A stretch of 64,000 nt of DNA, from NCBI RefSeq assembly GCF_000067205.1, contig NC_010170.1, positions 1,426,001 through 1,490,000 on the forward strand. The letters run 5' to 3'. Under the pieces are notes generated by a model. The model made no database searches and was not told the origin of the DNA. It worked only from the letters and a program-made list of their open reading frames with translations. The position numbers and the translations under genes were made by a program. Of the stretch, positions 8,704-16,142 are shown in pieces. This DNA is from Bordetella petrii. GTDB taxonomy: Bacteria > Pseudomonadota > Gammaproteobacteria > Burkholderiales > Burkholderiaceae_B. Positions within the stretch are counted from its first letter, which is position 1, and every line of letters begins with the position of its first letter.

Positions 8704-9333
8704 ATGAGAATTGCCTGTATCGACCTCGAAGGCGTGCTGATCCCGGAACTGTGGCCGCTGATCGCCCTGGCCAGTGGCATTGAAGCCTTGTCCATCACGA
8801 CGCGGGAAGAACCGGACTATCCGGCGCTGATGCGCTGGCGGATCGACCATCTGCGACAACACGGCCTGCGCCTTCGCGACGTGCAGGCCATCCTTGCCGA
8901 GATCCAACCATACCCTGAAGCCCGTGATTTTCTGCACCAGCTCGAACAACACGGCTGCTATCGGGTACACATCGTTTCGGATTGCTTCCAAGAGTTGGCG
9001 GGGAGCCTGCTCGATGCGCTGGGCTCTCCGGCGACGTTCTGCCACTCGCTGGAGACAGATCCGGACAACTGGATCACAGGCTGCGCGTGGGCCGATCGCA
9101 ATGGCAAGGAAGATCATATCGCCCGCCTGCTGAAACAGGGTTCCCATGTTCTGGCCGCAGGTGACGCCTTCAACGATCTTGCCATGCTGCGACTGGCTCA
9201 TGATGGTTTCCTGGTTCGTCCGTCAGCGGCGACAGCGGAGGCCGCCGAAGACCTGACTGTGGTGGAACATCTGTCCGAAATCATCACGAGGATCGGCCTG
9301 TCGTCAGGCACAGGCATGTCATGGCTCGCATGA
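8704..9333 (+). CDS. thrH: ThrH-like phosphoserine phosphatase / phosphoserine:homoserine phosphotransferase
   Basis: 209 residues of the HAD superfamily. The N-terminal CIDLEGVLIPE (nucleophile D7, with E9 in place of the usual second Asp) is diagnostic of ThrH, which uses D-x-E. Motif II (SDCF) and the motif III/IV GDAFND are present. Pseudomonas ThrH dephosphorylates phosphoserine and can pass the phosphate to homoserine. It is the third gene of the hydroxylase-exporter operon, 12 bp after the exporter. In this context it may act on a hydroxylated or phosphorylated amino acid, which is inference. The C-terminal ~20 residues look variable. Confidence 0.85.
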   Translation: MRIACIDLEGVLIPELWPLIALASGIEALSITTREEPDYPALMRWRIDHLRQHGLRLRDVQAILAEIQPYPEARDFLHQLEQHGCYRVHIVSDCFQELAGSLLDALGSPATFCHSLETDPDNWITGCAWADRNGKEDHIARLLKQGSHVLAAGDAFNDLAMLRLAHDGFLVRPSAATAEAAEDLTVVEHLSEIITRIGLSSGTGMSWLA

Positions 9334-9547
9334 CAATCACCATGGCGCCTACGGTGCCGGTGCTGCGCGACATCACTGCAGGGGTAGCCGTCCCTACCTC
9401 GGCATCGACCTCCTTCCGCCGACCATCGTGTTAGACCAGACACGCTAAATACGGGCGCTGCGGGTTTCCGATTGTTGGCTGACCCGCAGGCAGGTTCCGG
9501 ATGAACTCTGAGACTCCATAACGGCAACATGCTTCAGGAGTCCGGAC

Positions 9548-9997
9548 ATGCTCAACCTGTTTCGCACCCAATCCGGGCCTATACGCTTTCCATCGGTAGT
9601 CGCCAGCAGCTTCTGCGTTGCACTAGCTCTGGCCAGCCAGGCGGCCAGCGCCGCCGAGGTGACGGTCTTCACCGACCGATCCGTCACGCTGAAATCGGCC
9701 GAGAATGCCAATGTCGTCCGCCTCGACGAGGCACAGGAAATCGAGGCCGGCCTCGCGGCCGATCTGCCCGCTGATCCCCATCGCGCCCAGGCCATCGTCC
9801 AGGAACGCCTCAAGCAGGGCGGCGCCCGGCTGCAACGCGACCTTGCCTCCGCTTGGCAGGGCGTGGCCGATGCCTGGAGCCTTAGCGTTTCCACCGTTCC
9901 CGCTGTTGTGGTCGACAGGCGCTACGTCATCTATGGCGAAACGGACGTAGCCAGGGCGGTTGCCCGCATCGAGGCATACCGGAGGGCTCAGCCATGA
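9548..9997 (+). CDS. ICE protein, TIGR03757 family
   Basis: 149 residues with a hydrophobic secretion signal at about 17-37, then a thioredoxin-like periplasmic domain. VTVFTDRS near the mature N-terminus and the end PAVVVDRRYVIYGETDVARAVARI match TIGR03757, a conserved component of GI-type ICE conjugation modules next to TIGR03756. Its stop overlaps the next start by 4 bp (ATGA). Its upstream neighbour in typical elements is a VirB4-like ATPase. Here the thrH cargo operon lies upstream instead, so cargo separates it from the rest of the mating genes. Confidence 0.85.
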   Translation: MLNLFRTQSGPIRFPSVVASSFCVALALASQAASAAEVTVFTDRSVTLKSAENANVVRLDEAQEIEAGLAADLPADPHRAQAIVQERLKQGGARLQRDLASAWQGVADAWSLSVSTVPAVVVDRRYVIYGETDVARAVARIEAYRRAQP

Positions 9998-10938
9998 AGC
10001 GCGCCCGTCGCCTCCGCGCCGCAATTGCGGCCCTCATGCTTGGAACCGCATCGTCGGCCTTCGCGCTCAACACGGCCACGATCACGACTTCGGCCCTGTC
10101 TCCGGACTGCCTCGAATACAGGGTCGTCGGGATCTGCTACTGGCTGTTCTGCACCACCTTCGGCTGCTCGGTGCGGACATCGGTGAAAGTGCGCCACTAC
10201 GTGCCGGACGCCGTGGTATCCAGCTACGCCACTACGGGCGAGAACCCGTGGCTCGAAGTGCGGGCCATGAGCATGCCGAACACCACGGCGCAGGCCGGCG
10301 GCGATGGCACGACGAACCAGGACCACGAAAACAACCTGTCGAAGTTCAAGAACGCTGACGTGATCGGCCACCCCGGCGGCGCGGTCCTGGGTCAGCTCGC
10401 CAGCGCTTCGGGCTATTCCTGCGAAGGTGCCGGCACGGCTTTCATGCCATACCTGCTGAGCACGCTCGACACGGTGGCCTGGCGCTACAACGTGCCGGAG
10501 GCCGTCTATCCGGAAGCGCTGATCCCCGGCATCCGCGAGATCGGAGCGAGGACCTCACTGAACCTGTGGGGTGCCGTCTATCCACGGGGCGGTTTCCTGC
10601 ACCAGACCGACGATTACAAGAGCGGAGCCGTTGTCGCGCAGCGCGCCGGCGATATCGTCACCCGCCGTGGCCAGATCCACGTCTACCAGCCCCTGCTTGC
10701 CACCGCTCGCGACGGCTACTGGCCCGCAGGCGAGCTTGTCGAAGGCGACGCCTCCACGGGCAAGTGGCAGGAACTCACGCCCACGATGTCCAGTTCGTGC
10801 GCCGTCTTCCCGCATTCGAACCAGCGCGTCCAGGCCCAGCAGGGTGACTATGCCTGGGCGCTCTGGCGGCCCTACAGCTGCTGCCAGCGCCGGGGTCAGA
10901 CATTCCTTGGCAGCGTCGACTTCGGTGGAGGCTCCTGA
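9994..10938 (+). CDS. ICE protein, TIGR03756 family (TraU-like)
   Basis: 314 residues with a signal peptide (cleavage near residue 25, ASSAFA). Cysteines are spaced as in TraU-like conjugation proteins (YRVVGICYWLFCTTFGC). In this family it is an exported mating-pair-formation component. It starts with an ATGA overlap to the TIGR03757 gene and ends just before the ATG of the TIGR03755 gene at 10940, giving a tightly packed operon. Confidence 0.85.
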   Translation: MKRARRLRAAIAALMLGTASSAFALNTATITTSALSPDCLEYRVVGICYWLFCTTFGCSVRTSVKVRHYVPDAVVSSYATTGENPWLEVRAMSMPNTTAQAGGDGTTNQDHENNLSKFKNADVIGHPGGAVLGQLASASGYSCEGAGTAFMPYLLSTLDTVAWRYNVPEAVYPEALIPGIREIGARTSLNLWGAVYPRGGFLHQTDDYKSGAVVAQRAGDIVTRRGQIHVYQPLLATARDGYWPAGELVEGDASTGKWQELTPTMSSSCAVFPHSNQRVQAQQGDYAWALWRPYSCCQRRGQTFLGSVDFGGGS

Positions 10939-10939
10939 G

Positions 10940-12346
10940 ATGACTTCACGTTCTCCTGCTCCAGCCATTCACAAACATCTGCGCCGGAGCCTGCTCGTTT
11001 TCGCCCTGACGGTGGCATGCTCTGGCGCCGTCGCCCAGACGAGCGTCAACGAATACGGCCTGCAACATCGTGGCAGCGTGATTGGCGACGATGTGCTGTA
11101 CAGCATCGGCGGCGGCCGGGCCGTATCGATGACGGGCGCGGCCAACATGCGCTCGATCGGTGTTGGCGTTGGCTGGAACAGTAACCTCATTTGCGGCGAC
11201 ATGAGCCTCACCACCACGCTGCAGAACCAGTTGAATGGCATCACCAACGGGTTCCAGACCATCATGTCGAACGTGATCCAGAACGCCACCAGCGCGGTGG
11301 CTTCTCTGCCCGCGCTGATCATCCAGCGCGCCGATCCTGGTCTCTATAACCTGCTCACCAACGGTGTCCTGCAAGCCAGGCTCGATTTCGACCGCTCAAA
11401 ACTCACCTGCCGGGCGATCGCGAACAGGATGGCCGACACGGCTGGCGGCCAGCTCGGCTGGGATCAGCTCGCGGAAGGCATGGCGCTCAAGAAGGCCGTC
11501 GCCAGTACCGACGCGGTTTCCGCGATCGAGGAGGCGGAGAGCAGCAAGGGCAATGAGGGAGTGCCATGGGTCGGAGGCGACAATGCCGGCGGTTCGGGCC
11601 AGGCGCCTATCCGGGTGGTCGCTGACGTGACGCGCGCCGGCTACAACCTCGTCAACGGCCGCAGCGTCGATGACACCTCGTCCATCGATTCCGGCAGTTG
11701 CGGCGACCGGCTGACGTGCCAGACCTGGAGTTCTCCGCAGGCTGCTGTCACCTGGGCCACTCGTGTCCTGGGCGAGCAGGAACAGCGCACCTGCGAAAGC
11801 TGCACCAAGACGCAGACCACGCCCGGCGTCGGGCTGACCCCGCTCATCCAGGAAGAATACGAGACCAAGCTGGAAAGCCTGCAGGAACTGATCTCGGGCA
11901 GCCAGTCGATGAGCTTCGACAATTTGCAGAAAGCAAGCAGCACGTCCCTGCCGATCACACGCGGCGTGATCGAAGCGCTTCGGGATGAGCCGGATCAGGA
12001 CATCCTCGCAAGGCGTCTCGCTTCCGAGGTTGCGCTCGCCAGCGTGCTGGAAAAAGCCTTGCTGCTTCAGCGCACGTTGCTGACCGGACGGATGGAGCCG
12101 AATGTGGCAGCGAACGAAATGGCTCAGGAGGCGGTCACTCAGGAGAGCGACATTCTCGACCGCGAGATCAACAACCTCAAGACCGAGCTCGAACTGCGCC
12201 GTGAGTTGGCCAACAACTCCCCAATGCAGATCATCCAGCGCCACAGCACCCGGGCCGCAGGTTCGCGCGGCGTCTACCAGGGCGATCCCATCCCCAATCG
12301 CCTCGACGAGTTGCAGCGTTCGCAACCGGGAGGAAGCAATCCATGA
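10940..12346 (+). CDS. ICE protein, TIGR03755 family
   Basis: 468 residues from the ATG at 10940, which sits directly after the TGA of the previous gene. The reading frame stays open for 123 more codons upstream, but that part lies over TIGR03756 and has no role. It has an N-terminal signal (LLVFALTVACSGAVAQ), a Ser/Thr-rich exported body with paired cysteines (TCESCTKTQTT) and a coiled-coil-prone C-terminal third. It is a conserved ICE protein of the TIGR03755 family, probably a periplasmic or outer-membrane mating-channel component. It overlaps the next gene by 4 bp. Confidence 0.85.
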   Translation: MTSRSPAPAIHKHLRRSLLVFALTVACSGAVAQTSVNEYGLQHRGSVIGDDVLYSIGGGRAVSMTGAANMRSIGVGVGWNSNLICGDMSLTTTLQNQLNGITNGFQTIMSNVIQNATSAVASLPALIIQRADPGLYNLLTNGVLQARLDFDRSKLTCRAIANRMADTAGGQLGWDQLAEGMALKKAVASTDAVSAIEEAESSKGNEGVPWVGGDNAGGSGQAPIRVVADVTRAGYNLVNGRSVDDTSSIDSGSCGDRLTCQTWSSPQAAVTWATRVLGEQEQRTCESCTKTQTTPGVGLTPLIQEEYETKLESLQELISGSQSMSFDNLQKASSTSLPITRGVIEALRDEPDQDILARRLASEVALASVLEKALLLQRTLLTGRMEPNVAANEMAQEAVTQESDILDREINNLKTELELRRELANNSPMQIIQRHSTRAAGSRGVYQGDPIPNRLDELQRSQPGGSNP

Positions 12347-12693
12347 TCCCGGCCTGGCTTCGCATGCGGTGGCTGTTCAATCGCCGTGTCAGTTACGCAC
12401 TGCTCTGGACGGTCCTGCTGCTCTTTGTGGCGATCGCCGTCAACGTGGTCGGCATCCGTGTGCTGGGCAGCATCGAGAGCTGGGAGCGCTGGATGGACGA
12501 CCATACCGGATATTTCCTGGCCTGGCGCCTGTTGCTCTACGTGGGCATTGCCTGCGGATGGCGATGGATGCGCAAAAGGGTCCTGGCGCGCGAACCCGAT
12601 ACGGAATCGCATGAACGCCTCATCCGTGTCGAAATCGCCGGTGTGGCGGCTCTGGCCGTTCTCGAAGGCAGCTTGTTGCTGCAATCCATTTAG
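12343..12693 (+). CDS. Small ICE inner-membrane protein
   Basis: 116 residues with three probable membrane segments (about 18-40, 58-75 and 95-112). It starts by ATGA overlap with TIGR03755 and is followed after 13 bp by traG. A small membrane protein of this size is commonly found at this point in related elements. I do not know a biochemical role; it may help assemble the TraG channel. Confidence 0.75.
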   Translation: MIPAWLRMRWLFNRRVSYALLWTVLLLFVAIAVNVVGIRVLGSIESWERWMDDHTGYFLAWRLLLYVGIACGWRWMRKRVLAREPDTESHERLIRVEIAGVAALAVLEGSLLLQSI

Positions 12694-12706
12694 GGCGGAG
12701 GACACG

Positions 12707-14224
12707 ATGACGCTCTACACGTCCGACTACCTGGAGTATTACCTCACCCTCGTCGGGTGGATCGTTCACAACGGCATCTGGTCAGTTCTGGTCGCCAGCG
12801 GCCTGTTCGCGCTTCCGTTTCTCGCCATCGTGATTCAGGAATGGCTGAAAGCGCGCGCGGAAGGGGCCGACGAAGGCAACAAGGGCGTGCTCTCCTCGAT
12901 GCGAATAGAAAACAGGGTGTTCGTCGCCATCGTCGTGATCATGTTCGCCGGCATTCCTTTCATCGATGTGGATCTCAACACCATCAGCTTCGACCAGTCC
13001 CGCTCCAGTCAGTGCCAGGTGAACGTTCCTGCGCCCAGCGATACCGGCTGGGGCCAGTCATTCACCACGCTCAACAACCAGTCCGCCAAGGTGCCGGTCT
13101 GGTGGTTCTTCATGCACTCGATCTCCAAGGCGGTCACCAGCGCCGCCGTCGCGGCGATCCCGTGCGGAACCGACCTGCGGCAGATGAGGATGGACATCGA
13201 CAACACCCGTATCGACGATCCCCTTCTGGCCCAGGAGGTGACGGATTTCGCGCTCAACTGCTACGGCCCGGCGCGGGCCAAGTTGTTCATGAACCGGCCG
13301 AACCTCAGCGAGGAGCAGATGGCGGACGTCAGTTGGATCGGCTCCAACTACTTCGTCGACACGCCTGGATACTACGACACCTATCGTTCCAGCACGCCTC
13401 GCGAACCCTGGCCCTACGATGACAGTCGCGACGCCGGATTGACCGAGGTGCCGAGCGGCGCCGGATACCCGAACTGCCGGGAATGGTGGTCGGATGGCTC
13501 AACCGGACTGCGTGCGCGCTTGCTGGCTCAGGTCGATCCCAATCTGCTTTCGCGCATGGCGAACTGGGCTGGCTTCATCTCCAGGACCGAACTGGACGAT
13601 TCCGTGATCCGCGCCATCGCCGCCCCGCGGCAGCAGAAGCTGAATCAGGGCGCCGTCTACACCGATTACGGTGGACAGATCGACAAGACCTTGCCGAATG
13701 TCGTTACGCGGGCTGCAGGAGACGTGGGAATGGCGGTCGGCGCCATCGGGCTTTTTCCTGCGATGGATGTCATGCGCCAGGCGTTGCCCATGTCGTTGTC
13801 GCTGCTCAAGATGGCGCTGGTGATCTGCATTCCGCTCGTGCTGGTGATCGGCACCTACGACCTGAAAACCCTCGTCACGGTGAGCGTGGTGCAGTTTGCA
13901 CTGTTCTTCGTCGACTTCTGGTTCCAGCTGGCGCGCTGGGTCGATTCCACGATCCTCGACGCGCTCTATGGCTGGGGATGGGGCTACAACCGTCCGATGA
14001 CCAACTTCGATCCGGTGATGGGGCTGAACAATGCGTTCGGGGATCTGCTGTTGAACTTCGTCATGGCGACGATGTTCCTGGTGTTGCCTGGGTTCTGGCT
14101 CGCCGCGTTGACATGGGTTGGCGTACGCGCGGCTGGAATAGTCTCCGCCTTCTCGAACAGCACCAAAGACGCGGCATCGGCTGGAGGGAAAGGACCTGCC
14201 ATCATCTCAAGCAAGCTCAAGTAG
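12707..14224 (+). CDS. traG: TraG N-terminal-domain conjugation protein
   Basis: 505 residues from the ATG at 12707, which has a GGCGGAG ribosome-binding site. Features are an N-terminal membrane segment (about 25-45), a second near 70-90, a large periplasmic region with spaced cysteines, and a C-terminal cluster of hydrophobic segments (about 340-490). This is the TraG-N organisation used for mating-pair stabilisation and entry exclusion. It ends the rightward conjugation operon 9548-14224. A convergent DUF3742 gene starts its stop codon 9 bp downstream. Confidence 0.85.
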   Translation: MTLYTSDYLEYYLTLVGWIVHNGIWSVLVASGLFALPFLAIVIQEWLKARAEGADEGNKGVLSSMRIENRVFVAIVVIMFAGIPFIDVDLNTISFDQSRSSQCQVNVPAPSDTGWGQSFTTLNNQSAKVPVWWFFMHSISKAVTSAAVAAIPCGTDLRQMRMDIDNTRIDDPLLAQEVTDFALNCYGPARAKLFMNRPNLSEEQMADVSWIGSNYFVDTPGYYDTYRSSTPREPWPYDDSRDAGLTEVPSGAGYPNCREWWSDGSTGLRARLLAQVDPNLLSRMANWAGFISRTELDDSVIRAIAAPRQQKLNQGAVYTDYGGQIDKTLPNVVTRAAGDVGMAVGAIGLFPAMDVMRQALPMSLSLLKMALVICIPLVLVIGTYDLKTLVTVSVVQFALFFVDFWFQLARWVDSTILDALYGWGWGYNRPMTNFDPVMGLNNAFGDLLLNFVMATMFLVLPGFWLAALTWVGVRAAGIVSAFSNSTKDAASAGGKGPAIISSKLK

Positions 14225-14232
14225 CCTGGCGT

Positions 14233-14619
14233 TCAAAGGTCCTTTTCATCGGGAAAGTCTGGGTGGTCAGCATCGTTGTAGGGCACCGGATCGTACCCCG
14301 GTGTCTCTCGGAGATCTTCCTGGGTGGTAAATACCCCCATCTTTTCCTCCGTGGCGTCATCATGTCCGGCCATCCACGCGGCTGCGACAGCGAACAGGAG
14401 CAACAAAGCCAGCCAGAACGCGGCGTAGAGGAGAATGCCCAGAACGGCGAGCTTGACGACCCACACCAGAGCGGTTGCGACAGCACTTGGCGCGCCAACC
14501 GAAATCAGCCACGCGACGACCCTACGCTCGCAGTGCCGATAAGCACGCGAGGTACGGCCGAGCTTGTGCCCGAAACGTTCTGCGGTACTGCTGCGAGTTG
14601 TCGTATTCATGTTGATCAC
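14233..14619 (-). CDS. DUF3742 family ICE protein
   Basis: 128 residues. A basic, soluble N-terminus (SSTAERFGHKLGRTSRAYRHCERR) is followed by two adjacent membrane helices (about 48-85) and an acidic tail. This fits DUF3742, a small protein typically found convergent with traG in ICEs of this type. Function unknown. Confidence 0.8.
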   Translation of the reverse strand: MINMNTTTRSSTAERFGHKLGRTSRAYRHCERRVVAWLISVGAPSAVATALVWVVKLAVLGILLYAAFWLALLLLFAVAAAWMAGHDDATEEKMGVFTTQEDLRETPGYDPVPYNDADHPDFPDEKDL

Positions 14620-14672
14620 TTGTTGTCTACGTTATACGGTTGCTCCAGCTGCTTCCTTCTTGCCTGCTGCAT

Positions 14673-15083
14673 TCATTTCACTACGAACGGATTTCTGATG
14701 GTCAAGCTGTCTTCCAGTATTTGCCCGTGGTCCATGTCCTCACTGTAGAGCGTGCTGCAATTGGCTGCTGCTGCGGCCGCCACGATGCAGGCGTCGTAGA
14801 ACGAAAGGCGATGCTGTTCGGCCACCCATCGGGCCTGATCGTGAATCGTCTCCGTGAGCGGAATGACCCGGCAAAAGCTGCGCACCAGTTCCAGGAACCG
14901 GGCGATCTCGTCCCAGCTCATCTGAAGCTTGCGCAAGCACACGTTCGTCACTTCGTTGAGCACCTGCACGCTGACGACCGGGGAAGCCTTCAGCAACGCC
15001 TCCGCGTTGTCGGCCTTGTCGGTATCGCTCGACAGAAGGTAAAGCACCACATTGCTGTCGAGGAAGTGCTTGAACTTAGCCAC
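14673..15083 (-). CDS. PIN-domain toxin (VapC-like)
   Basis: 136 residues starting at GTG 15083. The start overlaps the antitoxin stop by 8 bp. PIN-domain acidic residues are visible: FLDSNVVLYLLSSD at the N-terminus (D9), E in VLNEVTN, and SFYDACIVAAA near residue 95. VapC toxins are Mg-dependent RNases inhibited by the cognate antitoxin. Length and gene order match a MazE/AbrB-PIN module, which probably stabilises the element. Confidence 0.88.
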   Translation of the reverse strand: MAKFKHFLDSNVVLYLLSSDTDKADNAEALLKASPVVSVQVLNEVTNVCLRKLQMSWDEIARFLELVRSFCRVIPLTETIHDQARWVAEQHRLSFYDACIVAAAAAANCSTLYSEDMDHGQILEDSLTIRNPFVVK

Positions 15084-15309
15084 GGGCGTTGGCTTCGTCA
15101 CGGCTGAAGCGGAAATCTGCCGGCAGCTTGCCGCGGAAAGCGCGCAGGCGCTCCAACAAGGCATCCGCACCGGGCTTCTTGCGAACCGCGAAGGTGCGCG
15201 GATCATCCACAATGATCTCGATGTCGTCGCCTTCACGCAGTTCCAGCGCTTCCACCAGCGTGGCCGGGAGACGAACGGCGAGACTGTTGCCCCATTTTGC
15301 GACCTGCAT
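15076..15309 (-). CDS. AbrB/MazE-fold antitoxin of the PIN toxin
   Basis: 77 residues. The N-terminal swapped-hairpin DNA-binding motif is clear (MQVAKWGNSLAVRLPATLVEALELREGD), followed by a tail that would wrap the toxin. It overlaps the toxin start by 8 bp and has a perfect inverted repeat just ahead of its ATG, so it is probably autoregulated. Confidence 0.9.
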   Translation of the reverse strand: MQVAKWGNSLAVRLPATLVEALELREGDDIEIIVDDPRTFAVRKKPGADALLERLRAFRGKLPADFRFSRDEANARG

Positions 15310-15325
15310 GCTGAACCTCCTTCAT

Positions 15326-15350
15326 GGATATACATATTCATTGTATATCC
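15326..15350. promoter_or_regulatory. Toxin-antitoxin autoregulatory operator
   Basis: Perfect 9-bp inverted repeat GGATATACA-N7-TGTATATCC, 17 bp upstream of the antitoxin ATG (15307-15309). Palindromes of this kind over the promoter are the usual binding sites of MazE/AbrB-type antitoxins. Confidence 0.7.
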
Positions 15351-15405
15351 GGCGAGCAAAAATGCAAGGCCCTGCCAGGTATCGCCGCTCCAACGAAGTC
15401 GAACC

Positions 15406-15654
15406 TTAGTGCTGCGTTGCAGGCATCAAATCGCCAGCCACATCGAGATCGATACGCTTCAGCTTCTCCAGCAAATCATAAAATTCACGCTCACCGCCCA
15501 GAATACGAGTGAACACCGCGCACTGGCAGATGAGAGAGTCGAGCAACAGACGCTGGTCCAGCGCAGTGTCGCATTCGGCTACGCCCGACAGGATAAGCGA
15601 GTACGCACGCTGCGCATGAATGCTGGTTTTCTTGTTGCTGTCCGAGTGATCCAT
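15406..15654 (-). CDS. Hypothetical 82-residue ICE protein
   Basis: Small, mostly helical, soluble protein (MDHSDSNKKTSIHAQRAY onwards) with an acidic C-terminus. It sits upstream of the toxin-antitoxin pair in the same direction, between it and the palindromic region ahead of mobH. I do not recognise a family. It may be an ICE accessory protein that acts near the transfer origin. Confidence 0.5.
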   Translation of the reverse strand: MDHSDSNKKTSIHAQRAYSLILSGVAECDTALDQRLLLDSLICQCAVFTRILGGEREFYDLLEKLKRIDLDVAGDLMPATQH

Positions 15655-16142
15655 GCCGTCCCCTCCATGGTTTTAATCTCCGCGCCATTCGGAATGGAAT
15701 CCGACAGATGGCGGCGACCCGCAGGGGTGAGAAACCGGCTGATACCAGACCGACCAGACGCATGCGTCTGCCCTACGGATCGCCATAACGCGACCCGCTG
15801 GTATCAGCCGGGTTCTCACACCCGGCGCCGATGAGCGGCGCACAGCAAGGATTGCACATCACAATTTGCTGGATCAATCAAAAGATAAGCTTTTTCCGAT
15901 AGATAACTCCGTCACAACCCCGTTGCCTCAGCGAGGAACGCACGAGCCTAACCATTAGCGCAGGAAGACAAAGGGACGCCTCCAGTACCGCATTCTTGCT
16001 CGCTGGCACTGGCCCACAGGGCTATATCAAAGGGCTCGGCAAGGGCAAAAGGTCGGCAAGGGGCAAGGGAATGGGGCCCAAGGGGAATGGGCCTACCTGA
16101 AAAGGAAAAGGCTCTCTTGCGACCGCAATTTCAGGTGCTTAC
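15655..16142. other. Palindrome-rich gap ahead of the relaxase (candidate oriT)
   Basis: 488 bp with no gene. A 20-bp imperfect inverted repeat (19/20 match) has arms at 15729-15748 and 15798-15817. Inside it lies a perfect 16-bp palindrome, CAGACGCATGCGTCTG, at 15755-15770. Further on, from about 16020 to 16110, short G/A-rich direct repeats of the GGCAAGGG / AAGGGGAATGGG kind run towards mobH. ICEs with MobH relaxases carry the transfer origin near the relaxase gene, so this is the best candidate. No nic site can be named from sequence alone. Confidence 0.45.

Noticed and set aside
9334..9547. ICE attachment site or insertion boundary between thrH and the conjugation genes
   Set aside because: No tRNA 3' end and no direct-repeat partner was found. 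The block more likely reflects cargo placed between mating genes.
10571..10939. Upstream extension of the TIGR03755 gene by 123 codons
   Set aside because: It lies wholly over the TIGR03756 gene. The ATG at 10940 is followed directly by a signal peptide, so the extension is not translated.
13483..14748. A 421-codon plus-strand frame over traG and DUF3742
   Set aside because: Out of frame with traG and composed of Arg/Gly/His-rich sequence; both real genes are recognisable in other frames.
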